Source of the DNA: Lichenicoccus roseus
GTDB taxonomy: Bacteria; Pseudomonadota; Alphaproteobacteria; Acetobacterales; Acetobacteraceae
Length of the DNA stretch: 64,000 bases
NCBI RefSeq assembly: GCF_005844085.1
Contig: NZ_VCDI01000001.1
Span: forward strand, 744,001-808,000
Reading direction: 5' to 3'
Below the pieces are notes generated by a model. It had not been told where the DNA came from, did not search any database, and was given only the letters and a program-made list of their open reading frames with translations. Both the position numbers and the translations under genes were made by a program. Below, in pieces: positions 48,428 through 56,931 of the stretch (positions are counted from its first letter, which is position 1; the number at the start of each line of letters is the position of its first letter).

Positions 48428-49666
48428 ATGGCGTGGACACTGGCCCGTCTGGAAGCTCTGGACCGCGAAGACGGCCTTTCGGCGTTCCGCGACGAGTTCC
48501 GCCTGCCGGAGGGCGTCGTCTATCTCGACGGCAACTCGCTGGGACCGCTGCCACGCGGGACCCCGGGCCGCATCGCCGCCGTACTGGAGCAGGAGTGGGG
48601 CGACGGCCTGATCCGGTCGTGGAACGATGCCGACTGGATCGGCCTGCCGGCGCGTGTCGGCGACCAGATCGCCGGCCTGGTCGGCGCACCGGCCGGCAGC
48701 GTGCTGGTGGCGGACTCCACCTCGGTCAACCTGTTCAAGCTGCTGGCGGCCGGCCTCGCCCTGCGTCCGGAGCGGACGGTCATCCTGACCGAGGACGGAA
48801 ACTTCCCGACCGACCTGTATGTGGCCCAGGGCCTGGCCCGGCATCTCGGCGACCGCCACACGATACGCAATTTGCCGCCGGAGGCGCTGGTCTCGGCGCT
48901 GCGTCCCGATGTCGCGGTCCTGCTGCTGACCCATGTGAACTACCGCACCGGCGCACTGCACGACATGGCGGCGCTGACCGGGGCGGCCCATCGCAACGGC
49001 ACGCTGGTGCTGTGGGACCTTGCGCATTCGGCCGGCGCGGTTCCGGTGGATCTCGCGGGCTGCGACGCCGATTTCGCCGTCGGCTGCGGCTACAAGTTCC
49101 TCAACGGCGGACCGGGGGCGCCTTCCTTCCTGTATGTGGCGCCACGACTGCAGGCCGGCATCCGCTACCCGATCACCGGCTGGCTTGGTCATGCGGAGCC
49201 GTTCGGCTTCCATGCCGACTTTTGGCCGGCTGCTGGAATCGGCGCGGCGGCCATCGGCACCCCCTCGATCCTGGCCCTCGCGGCGCTGCAGGTCGGCGTA
49301 GAGATCGCCCTGCGTGCGCCGATGCGGGCGGTGCGGGAGAAATCTTGCCGGCTGGGCGACATCCTGATCGAGCTGGTGGCGCAGGAGTGCCCGGACCGGC
49401 AACTGGCGCTCGCCACCCCGCGCGAGGCGGCCCATCGCGGCAGCCAGGTCTCGTTCCGGCATCCCGACGCCTATCCGGTCATGCAGGCGCTGATCGCACA
49501 CGGCGTGATCGGTGATTTCCGCACCCCCGACATCCTGCGCTTCGGTCTCACCCCGCTGACGATCCGCTACGCCGACCTCTGGCGGGCCGTGTCGGTGCTG
49601 CGCGACGTTCTGGAGAGCGGCGAATGGCGGCGTGAGGTGCACCGGGCGCGCCGCCTGGTCACGTGA
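48428..49666 (+). CDS. kynU: Kynureninase
   Basis: A 412-residue PLP enzyme cleaving kynurenine to anthranilate and alanine. Seen: YLDGNSLGPLPRGT at 32-45, DSTSVNLFKLL at 96-106, HVNYRTGALHDMAAL at 169-183, WDLAHSAGAVPVDL at 196-209, and the PLP lysine Lys223 in GYKFLNGGPGAPSFLYV. AAGGAGG precedes the ATG by 7 nt. No kynA or kynB is adjacent, so the rest of the pathway must be elsewhere; an enzyme of tryptophan degradation alone could also serve anthranilate production. Confidence 0.95.
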   Translation: MAWTLARLEALDREDGLSAFRDEFRLPEGVVYLDGNSLGPLPRGTPGRIAAVLEQEWGDGLIRSWNDADWIGLPARVGDQIAGLVGAPAGSVLVADSTSVNLFKLLAAGLALRPERTVILTEDGNFPTDLYVAQGLARHLGDRHTIRNLPPEALVSALRPDVAVLLLTHVNYRTGALHDMAALTGAAHRNGTLVLWDLAHSAGAVPVDLAGCDADFAVGCGYKFLNGGPGAPSFLYVAPRLQAGIRYPITGWLGHAEPFGFHADFWPAAGIGAAAIGTPSILALAALQVGVEIALRAPMRAVREKSCRLGDILIELVAQECPDRQLALATPREAAHRGSQVSFRHPDAYPVMQALIAHGVIGDFRTPDILRFGLTPLTIRYADLWRAVSVLRDVLESGEWRREVHRARRLVT

Positions 49667-49717
49667 AACCACCCGGCTAGTATTCACGCCTGTTTATGAT
49701 TGAATTTTGAATACCAC

Positions 49718-49751
49718 TGATCTAGGGTGTTGTTGAGATCAGGGGGGGGGG
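49718..49751 (+). promoter_or_regulatory. Hairpin TGATCT/AGATCA followed by G10 tract before a small ORF
   Basis: TGATCT (49718-49723) and AGATCA (49736-49741) form a perfect 6-bp inverted repeat with 12-nt loop. Directly after it, 49742-49751 is a run of ten G, only 7 nt before the ATG of the small ORF. A homopolymer of this length in the ribosome-binding position is prone to slippage, so it could switch the small ORF on or off by changing SD strength and spacing. The structure is seen; the switching is inferred. Confidence 0.6.
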
Positions 49752-49758
49752 ACAGACG

Positions 49759-50031
49759 ATGCTCGAATCCAGCGTGGTCGAGGTCGACGGCGTCTTCGTA
49801 GGCGCGGCGATCCTGCATGCCAGAACGATGCGGTGCAGCTTCTTCGCCACCCACGAGCGGGTCCGCGCCCTGCATGGCTGCACCATGCCGGATCTGGACG
49901 CCGTGCGACGCCGGGCGGCCGAGCAGTTCCGCGCTGCCGGGCGTCCGCACCCCCAGGCGGCTGGGCTTCAGACGATGCCGCCGCCGCCGCCCGCGCGCTT
50001 CGGCCGCCTGCCCGCGCAGGCCTGCCGGTAG
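49759..50031 (+). CDS. Small orphan protein preceded by poly-G, possibly phase-variable
   Basis: A 90-residue ORF beginning MLESSVVEVDGVFVGAAILHART, then FFATHERVRALHGCTMPDLDAVRRRAAEQFR. The N-terminal 60 residues look like small acetobacterial proteins with a vDGvfvGaA..atheRv.alhg...dld..r..a..qf pattern that I have seen without a function. The last 20 or so residues are antisense to the 3' end of rhaI and may be an artefact of frame, so the true end may be near residue 70 (a frameshift would alter it). It lies between kynU and rhaI on the plus strand. Confidence 0.5.
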   Translation: MLESSVVEVDGVFVGAAILHARTMRCSFFATHERVRALHGCTMPDLDAVRRRAAEQFRAAGRPHPQAAGLQTMPPPPPARFGRLPAQACR

Positions 50032-51284
50032 CCGCTGGCGCGATAGGCGGCGAGCGGTTCGATCGCCGCACCCTTGCGGAACCGCGCAGTGGCCAGGATG
50101 GGCGCCACATCGGTGGTGAAGGCGCGTTTGAGGACCTGGTTGGCCATCATCGCGTCATTGCCCTCCTGGTATTCCGACAGCGCCATGCGATCGACCAGCA
50201 GTGCCTGGGCATAGGCGCGCTGGATCTCGATGGCGGACGAGATCAGGCTCTCGATCGGGTCGGTGACGTTGTGCGACTGGTCGATCATGTAGGCGGGTGC
50301 CACGTCGAGCCGGCCCGCCCGCTCCGCGTCCACCAGTTCGTGGAAAACCAGAAACAGTCGGAACGGGTCGATCGCGCCGGCATCGAGATCGTCGTCTCCG
50401 TACTTGGAATCGTTGAAGTGGAAGCCGGCCAGCTTGCCGGCATGGATCAGCCGGGCGACGATCATCTCGATGTTCACGTTCGGCGCGTGGTGGCCGAGAT
50501 CCACCAGACAGCGCGCCTGCGGGCCGACCGCCTGCGCCGCCAGCAGCGACGAGCCCCAGTCCTGGATCACCGTCGAGTAGAACGCCGGTTCGTGGATCTT
50601 GTGCTCCAGGAACAGCGTCCAGTCCGGTGGCAGGCTGGCCGCGACCTGCTGCACGCTGGCGATGTAGCGCTCGAAGGCCTGGCCGAAGTGGGACTGGCCC
50701 GGAAAGTTGGAGCCGTCGCCGATCCAGATGGTCAGCGCCTTCGAGCCAAGCGCCTCGCCGGCGCGGATGCAGTCGATATTGTGCGCGATCGCCTGCGCGC
50801 GTACCGCCGGATCGGTGTGCGACAACGAGCCGAACTTGTACGAGAGCGGATGCGCCGCGTGCGCCGGGTGGTCCTGGAAGGTGTTCGAGTTCACCGCGTC
50901 GAAGCCGACCCCGAGTGCCTCGGCATGCGCGCGCAAGGCTGCATAGTCCGGCACCTCGTCCCACGGGAAATGCGGCGAGATGGTTGGCGTGGCGCCGGTC
51001 AGGCTGTTGATGACGGCGCAATCCTCGATGCGGTCGAACACGCTGGCGGGTTCGCCGTCGCCGGGGAAGCGGGCGAAGCGGGTACCGCCGGTGCCGGTGC
51101 CCCAGGACGGCACCGCAACCGAGAAGCGCGCGACCTGGGCGGTGACCTGCTCGATGTCGATGTCGCGCCGCGCCAGCTTCTCGCCGAGGAACTCGTAGTC
51201 CCGCGCAGCCTCGGCTTCGAGTGGACGGTTGAGCCCGGCACGGTAGTCACGGTCCACCGGACGGATATGGCTGATCTGGTTCAT
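49968..51284 (-). CDS. rhaI: L-rhamnose isomerase
   Basis: A 438-residue isomerase converting L-rhamnose to L-rhamnulose. Seen: long-type family features such as FSVAVPSWGTGTGGTRFARFPG, GDGSNFPGQ, FLEHKIHEPAF, LVDLGHHAPNVNIE, HFNDSKYGDDDLDAG and DQSHNVTDPIESL with metal-binding His and Asp residues, matching the Pseudomonas/Rhizobium RhaI rather than the E. coli RhaA. Its start is 10 bp after the rhaD stop, so it is the second gene of a rhaD-rhaI operon. The C-terminal KRAGGGGGIV is unusual and G-rich but does not affect the active site. Confidence 0.95.
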   Translation of the reverse strand: MNQISHIRPVDRDYRAGLNRPLEAEAARDYEFLGEKLARRDIDIEQVTAQVARFSVAVPSWGTGTGGTRFARFPGDGEPASVFDRIEDCAVINSLTGATPTISPHFPWDEVPDYAALRAHAEALGVGFDAVNSNTFQDHPAHAAHPLSYKFGSLSHTDPAVRAQAIAHNIDCIRAGEALGSKALTIWIGDGSNFPGQSHFGQAFERYIASVQQVAASLPPDWTLFLEHKIHEPAFYSTVIQDWGSSLLAAQAVGPQARCLVDLGHHAPNVNIEMIVARLIHAGKLAGFHFNDSKYGDDDLDAGAIDPFRLFLVFHELVDAERAGRLDVAPAYMIDQSHNVTDPIESLISSAIEIQRAYAQALLVDRMALSEYQEGNDAMMANQVLKRAFTTDVAPILATARFRKGAAIEPLAAYRASGYRQACAGRRPKRAGGGGGIV

Positions 51285-51294
51285 CGGGCGCCCC

Positions 51295-53421
51295 TCAGCG
51301 GGAGAAGGCCGGCGCGTGGCCGGCATCGACGTTCAGGATGTTGCCGGTCGACTTGCCGGAGCGGGCTTCGCTGGCAAAGAAGGCAATGCCCTCGGCGATA
51401 TCCTCGGGATAGACACCACGCTTGAGCATCGAGCGCTCGATATAGACGCGCTCGAGATCCTCGCGGCTGGTGCGGTTCGACGCCGCGCGCTGGTCGCCCC
51501 ACTCGCCCTCCCAGATGCGCGAGCCGCGCAGCACCGCATCCGGATTGACCACGTTGGAGCGGATACCGTGCGGCGCGCCCTCCAGTGCCAGGCAGCGCGA
51601 GAGATGCACCTCCGAGGCCTTGGCGACGCAGTACGCCGACGCACCCGGCGAGGCCACCATCGCGTTCTTCGACGCCACCAGCACGAGCGAGCCGCCGGTG
51701 CCCTGCTGCTTGAGCAAGCGGAACGCCTCGCGGGTGACCAGGAAATAGCCGGTCGACAGGATCGACAGGTTGCGGTTCCACAAGGCGAGGCTGGTATCCT
51801 CGATGGCGGCCGCCGACGCGATGCCGGCGTTGGACACGCAGATATCGATGCCGCCGAAGGCCACCGCCGCATCGGCATACAGGGACACGACCGCCTGCTC
51901 GTCGGTCACGTCCACCCACAGCCCGACAGCGGCATCGGGCCCGTGGCTGTGTCGCAGCGCGGCCTCCGACGACGCCAGCACCTCGCGGTCGATGTCGCAG
52001 ATCACGATCGCGGCGCCCTCGTCGGCAAGCCGGCGCGCGGTTGCCATGCCGATGCCGCCGGCGCCGCCGGTGATCAGCGCCACCTTGCCGGCGAGCGGCT
52101 TCGGGCGGCCCATCCGCTGCAGCTTGGCTTCCTCGAGCAGCCAGTATTCGATGTCGAACGCCTCCTGCTCCGGCAGGCCGCGATACTCCGAGACCGCGGA
52201 CGCGCCGCGCATGACGTTGATGGCGTTGGTGTAGAACTCGGCGGCGATGCGGGCGGTCGCGCGGTCGGCGGCGAAGGTGACCATTCCGACGCCCGGTATC
52301 AAGTACACCACCGCGTTCGGGTCGCGCATGGCGGGCGAGTCCGGGCGCCGGCAACGCTGGTAGTAGGCGGCGTAGCCCTCGCGGTAGGCGGCGATCGCCG
52401 GCGCCAGCCGCGGCAGGATGTCGGACGCCTGCTCGCGGGCGGGATCGAACGCGATCACCAGCGGCGCGATCTTGGTGCGCAGGAAATGGTCCGGGCACGA
52501 GGTGCCGAGCGGCGCCAGTTCCGACAGTGCCTGCGAGCATACGAAGTCGAGTACCGCCGGACTGTCGTCGAAATGTCCGATGCGGGTTGCGACCTTGCCG
52601 TCCCCGGCGGGCGTGGCGATCAGGCCGCGTATCGCCGGCATGATCGCGGCCGCCACCGCACGCCGTGCATCCGGCGGCAACGCTGCGACCTTCTCGCCTT
52701 TGAACGCCGGCTTCCCGGCACTCTGCCGGGCGAGCCAGGCGGTGGCGTGGTTGATGGTGTCGATGGTGGTCTCGTAGCACTCCTTCTGGGTGCGTCCCCA
52801 GGTGAACAGCCCGTGCGCTTCCAGCACGACACCACGCGCCTCCGGGTTCTCGTCCACGAACTCCTGCAGCCATAGTCCGAGTTCGAACCCCGGCCGGCGC
52901 CATGGCACCCAGCCGATCGTGCCGCCAAAGATCTCGCGGGTCAGGCGCCGGCTGTCGGCGGACGCGGCGATGGCGATGATCGCGTCCGGATGCACATGAT
53001 CGACATGCGGCCACGCGATCAGCCCGTGCAGCGGCGTGTCGATCGAGGTCGCGCGCGGGTTGAGGTTGAAGGTGAGATGCGGGTACAGCCCGACCATCGC
53101 ATCCTCCTGCTCCGGACCGCGATAAAGCGCCTTCGCTTGCAGCAGCTTGTCCATGTAGAGGGTGGAGAAGCCGTCCAGCTTCATGCTGCCGATATCGCCG
53201 CCCGAACCCTTTACCCACAGCACGGTGACAATCTCGCCAGTGAGCGGATCGGTCATCGGCAGCTTCGAGGAGGTGTTGCCGCCGCCATAGTTGGTGACGC
53301 GCTTGTCGGAGCCCAGCAGGTTGGAGCGGTAGAGCAGCAGCGCCTCTGGCGACAGGGTGGCCGCGTGGGCATCCTCCCAACGATTTTCGAGCAGCGCGAG
53401 GCCGGATGTGGCGGTGTCCAT
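51295..53421 (-). CDS. rhaD: Bifunctional rhamnulose-1-phosphate aldolase / short-chain dehydrogenase
   Basis: A 708-residue fusion. N-terminal class II aldolase (about 1-400; TNYGGGNTSSK, HGLIAWPHVDHVHPD) and C-terminal short-chain dehydrogenase (ITGGAGGIGMATARRLADEGA from about 450; SNAGIASAAAIED; SAYCVAKASEVHLSR with Tyr-x-x-x-Lys). In rhizobial RhaD this pair splits rhamnulose-1-phosphate to DHAP and lactaldehyde and then oxidises or reduces lactaldehyde. The ATG chosen precedes the aldolase domain. It is the first gene leftward, divergent from the DeoR regulator, across a 140-bp gap with tandem repeats. Confidence 0.95.
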   Translation of the reverse strand: MDTATSGLALLENRWEDAHAATLSPEALLLYRSNLLGSDKRVTNYGGGNTSSKLPMTDPLTGEIVTVLWVKGSGGDIGSMKLDGFSTLYMDKLLQAKALYRGPEQEDAMVGLYPHLTFNLNPRATSIDTPLHGLIAWPHVDHVHPDAIIAIAASADSRRLTREIFGGTIGWVPWRRPGFELGLWLQEFVDENPEARGVVLEAHGLFTWGRTQKECYETTIDTINHATAWLARQSAGKPAFKGEKVAALPPDARRAVAAAIMPAIRGLIATPAGDGKVATRIGHFDDSPAVLDFVCSQALSELAPLGTSCPDHFLRTKIAPLVIAFDPAREQASDILPRLAPAIAAYREGYAAYYQRCRRPDSPAMRDPNAVVYLIPGVGMVTFAADRATARIAAEFYTNAINVMRGASAVSEYRGLPEQEAFDIEYWLLEEAKLQRMGRPKPLAGKVALITGGAGGIGMATARRLADEGAAIVICDIDREVLASSEAALRHSHGPDAAVGLWVDVTDEQAVVSLYADAAVAFGGIDICVSNAGIASAAAIEDTSLALWNRNLSILSTGYFLVTREAFRLLKQQGTGGSLVLVASKNAMVASPGASAYCVAKASEVHLSRCLALEGAPHGIRSNVVNPDAVLRGSRIWEGEWGDQRAASNRTSREDLERVYIERSMLKRGVYPEDIAEGIAFFASEARSGKSTGNILNVDAGHAPAFSR

Positions 53422-53460
53422 GGGGGGCTCCGAGCGATCAGCAATACACACTCCCATGCC

Positions 53461-53480
53461 GATCAAGATCGATCAAGACC
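53461..53480. promoter_or_regulatory. Tandem 10-bp repeats GATCAAGATC GATCAAGACC (candidate rhamnose operator)
   Basis: Two adjacent 10-mers GATCAAGATC and GATCAAGACC (one difference) lie in the 140-bp space between the divergent rhaD and rhaR genes, followed by GACCATCAAC. DeoR-type regulators often bind such direct repeats, so this may be the control point for both operons. Seen: the repeat. Binding is inferred. Confidence 0.45.
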
Positions 53481-53561
53481 GACCATCAACACTCAGGGAC
53501 GCTTGACGACGCGCCGGTCTGCAAGCAACCTGATCATACTTGCATTGGAACTGGTCCCACC

Positions 53562-54362
53562 GTGCTCGAGCGTGAGCGTCACAGACTTATCCTCAGGACG
53601 GCGGAAGAACGCTCGGTGGTGAGCGTGCCGGACCTGTGCGAACTGCTCGGCGCATCCGAGGCAACCATCCGGCGGGACATCGCGGGCCTGGCGGAACGCG
53701 GCGAGGTGCGCCGCGTGCGTGGGGGTGTCGAGGCGCTGCAGCCGCGCTACGAGCCGCATCTGGTGGGCACCCCGTTCGTGTTCAGCCAGGATGTGCAGGC
53801 AGCGCAGAAGCGCGCGGTGGCACGCGCGGCCGCGTCCCTGATGCAGCGCGGAGAGAGCCTGATCATCGGCGGCGGCAGCACCACCTTCTGCCTCGCCGAG
53901 TTCCTGGAGGACCGGGAGCTCGACATCATGACCAACTCGTTCCCGCTGGCCTCGCACCTGGTCAGCCACAGCCGCAACCGGATCACCCTGCCCGGCGGCA
54001 CCGTCTATCGCGAGCAGTCGATCGTGCTCAGCCCGTTCGACGACGCGACCCAGCATTTTTGGGGCCGCAGTTTCTATACCTCGTGCTACGGGCTCAACCG
54101 CTTCGGCATGATGGAGAACGATCCGCTCATCGTGCAATCGCAGAACAGGCTGCTGGCCAGCGCGGAACGTGTCGTGGTGCTGGCGGACAGCCGCAAGCTG
54201 CGCCAGTACTCGTCGATGATCGTCATCCCGCTGGCGCGCATCGCAACCATCGTCACCGACTGGGAGGCGCAGCCTGACGAGCTGCAGCCCTTCAGCGACG
54301 CCGGGATCGAGATCATCGTCGCAGCCGCCGAGGTGGACGCGCCAGCCCGGCAGGTCGCCTGA
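53562..54362 (+). CDS. rhaR: DeoR-family transcriptional regulator of the rhamnose genes
   Basis: A 266-residue DeoR regulator, likely repressor of rhamnose catabolism, named by position in the cluster as in Rhizobium leguminosarum. Seen: N-terminal HTH ERHRLILRTAEERSVVSVPDLCELLGASEATIRRDIAGLAERGEVRRVRGG at 3-53 and the sugar-phosphate-binding C-terminal domain with IGGGSTTF. The GTG start is chosen because it precedes the HTH; the longer frame upstream is the promoter region. It is divergent from rhaD and 49 bp before rhaS. Confidence 0.9.
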   Translation: MLERERHRLILRTAEERSVVSVPDLCELLGASEATIRRDIAGLAERGEVRRVRGGVEALQPRYEPHLVGTPFVFSQDVQAAQKRAVARAAASLMQRGESLIIGGGSTTFCLAEFLEDRELDIMTNSFPLASHLVSHSRNRITLPGGTVYREQSIVLSPFDDATQHFWGRSFYTSCYGLNRFGMMENDPLIVQSQNRLLASAERVVVLADSRKLRQYSSMIVIPLARIATIVTDWEAQPDELQPFSDAGIEIIVAAAEVDAPARQVA

Positions 54363-54411
54363 CGCACTCATTCAGCAAGGCCGTCGCAAGAACGGCCTGG
54401 ACAGGGAGAAC

Positions 54412-55440
54412 ATGGACATGAACAGACGAGACCTTCTGGCGGGCCTGACCGCGATCGGCGGCCTTGCAACCGGGAGCCTGCTGCTACCAGCCGGGGCGCG
54501 CGGCGCCGGGCGCCCGGTGCGTATTGCCATCGTCGCCAAATCGCTCGGCAACGGCTTCTTCAATGCGGTGCACCTGGGCGGCGACCAGGCCGCCGCCGCC
54601 ATCGCATCCGCCGGCGGCAACAGGATCGAGGTGATCTTCACCGGGCCTACCAACACCGCCGCCGAGAACCAGATCGACGTGATCAACGCCCTGATCGCGC
54701 AGCATGTCGATGCGATCGCGATCTCGGCGAACGATCCGGACGCGCTGGTGCCGTCCTGCAAGCGCGCCATGCAACGCGGGATCAAGGTGATGGCCTACGA
54801 TTCCAGCGTCGCGAAAGAGGGCCGCATCCTCTATCTCGCCGACGCTACCGACCAACAGGCCGGCGATGCCTGCCTCGATCTCGCCGCCGACGCCTGCAGC
54901 GGCCATGGCAAGGTCGCGATCCTGTCGGCGACCGCGACCTCGACCAACCAGAATTCCTGGATCGCGGCGATGAAGGCGGACCTGCCGAAGCATCCCGGCC
55001 TTGACCTGGTGACCGTGGTCTACGGCGACGACCTCTCCGACAAATCGTATCGCGAGGCAACCGCGCTGCTGCAGAAATACCCCGACCTTGCGGTGATCAT
55101 CGCGCCCTCGACGGTGGCGATCACCGCCGCCGCCAAGGCAGTGGACGATGCCGGCAAGACCGGAAAGGTTTTCGTCACCGGCCTTGGCCTGCCCAGCGAA
55201 TGCGCCGGCGCGGTCGAGAAGGGCACCATAAAGAGCTTCGCGATCTGGAACCCGGTCGATATCGGCTACGCGGTGGTCGAGATCGCCAACACCCTGGTCG
55301 CGGGCAAGGGCGGCCCCGGCAGCAGCATCACCGCCGGCAAGCTGGGGCCGATCGCGTTCGATGCCGACGGCAACGGCACCCTCGGCAAGCCGACGACGTA
55401 CGACAAGAGCGACATCGCGGCGGCGGCCAAGCTCTTCTAG
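54412..55440 (+). CDS. rhaS: L-rhamnose ABC transporter substrate-binding protein
   Basis: A 342-residue periplasmic binding protein of the ribose/rhamnose family. Seen: N-terminal MDMNRRDLLAGLTAIGG, a twin-arginine-type (RRDLL) export signal, then VRIAIVAKSLGNGFFNAVHLGGDQAA, and the sugar-binding fold with NTAAENQIDVINALIAQHVDAIAISANDPDAL. GGGAG precedes the ATG. It is the first transport gene of the rightward operon with rhaTPQ. Substrate rhamnose is inferred from neighbours and synteny with R. leguminosarum. Confidence 0.93.
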   Translation: MDMNRRDLLAGLTAIGGLATGSLLLPAGARGAGRPVRIAIVAKSLGNGFFNAVHLGGDQAAAAIASAGGNRIEVIFTGPTNTAAENQIDVINALIAQHVDAIAISANDPDALVPSCKRAMQRGIKVMAYDSSVAKEGRILYLADATDQQAGDACLDLAADACSGHGKVAILSATATSTNQNSWIAAMKADLPKHPGLDLVTVVYGDDLSDKSYREATALLQKYPDLAVIIAPSTVAITAAAKAVDDAGKTGKVFVTGLGLPSECAGAVEKGTIKSFAIWNPVDIGYAVVEIANTLVAGKGGPGSSITAGKLGPIAFDADGNGTLGKPTTYDKSDIAAAAKLF

Positions 55441-55449
55441 GACCATACG

Positions 55450-56931
55450 GTGCAGCCGATCCTGTCGCTCGACGGCGTCGCGAAATCGTATGGCGGCGTG
55501 AAGGCGCTCACCAGCGGGGCACTCGACCTGTATTGCGGCCAGGTCACCGCCCTGCTCGGCGAGAACGGCGCCGGCAAGTCGACGCTGGTGAAGATCATCA
55601 CCGGGATCGTCCATGCGGACGGCGGCACCATCACGCTCGACGGCAAGCCGGTCGTCATCGAGAGTGCCGAGCATGCGCGCAGCCTGGGGATCAGCGCGAT
55701 CTTCCAGGAGCCGGTGGTGTTCGACGCGCTCACGGTGGCGGAGAACATCTTCATCACCGGCCGGCCCTTGAAAGGAAGATCGGTCGACTGGCCGACGATG
55801 ATGCGGCGCTCGCGCGAGATCCTGGCCGAACTCGATCCGTCCATCGATCCGGCAATGGTGCTCGGCAGGCTGTCGGTGGCGCAGCGCCACCTGGTGCAGA
55901 TCGCCCGCGCGCTGTCGAACGACGCGCGCATCGTCATCATGGACGAGCCGACCGCCGCCTTGTCGCATCGGGAGGCGGAAGAGCTGTTCGCCATTACCCG
56001 GCGCCTGCGCGACGAGGGCCGCGCGATCCTGTTCATCTCGCACAAGTTCGAGGAAGTCTTCGCCCTGTGCGATCGCTACGCGGTGTTCCGCGACGGCGCC
56101 GGCGTCGGACAGGGCACGCTGCAGGGAATGAGCAGCGAACGGCTGATCACCCTGATGGTCGGCCGACCGGTGGACCAGGTATTCCCCAAGCAGGTGGTGG
56201 CGATCGGCGAGGAAGTGCTGCGCGTCGAAGCCCTGGGACGTTGCCTCGAATACGAGAACGTATCATTCGACGTGCGCCGCGGCGAGATCCTCGGGGTGTA
56301 CGGCTTGATCGGCGCCGGACGATCTGAAGTCATGCACGCGCTGTTCGGGACGGCGCCGGCGGAGACCGGGCGCATCGTGCTAAACGGTGAGACGGTCAGC
56401 ATCCGCTCGGCGCAGCAGGCGATCGCCCACGGCATCGGCCTGGTGCCGGAGGATCGCCAGCGGCAGGGCGCGCACCTGCGGCTGGCGATCGGCGACAACA
56501 TCACCCTGCCCTCGCTCGGCCGCACCACCCGCGGCGGTTTCCTCAGTGCGCGGCGGGAACGCGAACAGGCGGCGCCGCTGGCCGAGCAGCTCGGCGTCAA
56601 GATGTCCGGCTTGCGCCAGCGGGTCGAGGACCTGTCGGGCGGCAACCAGCAGAAGGTGGTGATCGCCAAGTGGCTGGCGACCGCGCCGCGCGTGCTGATC
56701 CTGGACGAGCCGACCAAGGGCATCGATGTCGGCGCAAAGGCGCAGGTGCACCGGCTGATGGGCGAGCTCGCTGCGAAGGGCGTCGCCATCATCATGGTGT
56801 CGTCGGAACTGCCGGAAGTGCTCGGCATGGCGGACCGCATCATGGTGATGCGGCGCGGGCTGGTACAGGGCATCGTGCCGCGCAGCGAAGCGACCCCGGA
56901 GCGGATCGTGAAGATGGCCACCGATGCCTGA
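55450..56931 (+). CDS. rhaT: L-rhamnose ABC transporter ATPase (two cassettes)
   Basis: A 493-residue double ABC ATPase of the RbsA/AraG/RhaT class. Seen: first cassette with Walker A GENGAGKST at about 37-45, RLSVAQRHLVQIARAL and VIMDEPTAALSHREAE; second cassette with GLIGAGRSEVMHALFG, VEDLSGGNQQKVVIAKWLA and LILDEPTKGIDVGAKA. The start is GTG, 9 nt after rhaS. It overlaps rhaP by 8 nt. Both halves look complete, though the second has the usual degenerate P-loop of this class. Confidence 0.94.
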   Translation: MQPILSLDGVAKSYGGVKALTSGALDLYCGQVTALLGENGAGKSTLVKIITGIVHADGGTITLDGKPVVIESAEHARSLGISAIFQEPVVFDALTVAENIFITGRPLKGRSVDWPTMMRRSREILAELDPSIDPAMVLGRLSVAQRHLVQIARALSNDARIVIMDEPTAALSHREAEELFAITRRLRDEGRAILFISHKFEEVFALCDRYAVFRDGAGVGQGTLQGMSSERLITLMVGRPVDQVFPKQVVAIGEEVLRVEALGRCLEYENVSFDVRRGEILGVYGLIGAGRSEVMHALFGTAPAETGRIVLNGETVSIRSAQQAIAHGIGLVPEDRQRQGAHLRLAIGDNITLPSLGRTTRGGFLSARREREQAAPLAEQLGVKMSGLRQRVEDLSGGNQQKVVIAKWLATAPRVLILDEPTKGIDVGAKAQVHRLMGELAAKGVAIIMVSSELPEVLGMADRIMVMRRGLVQGIVPRSEATPERIVKMATDA

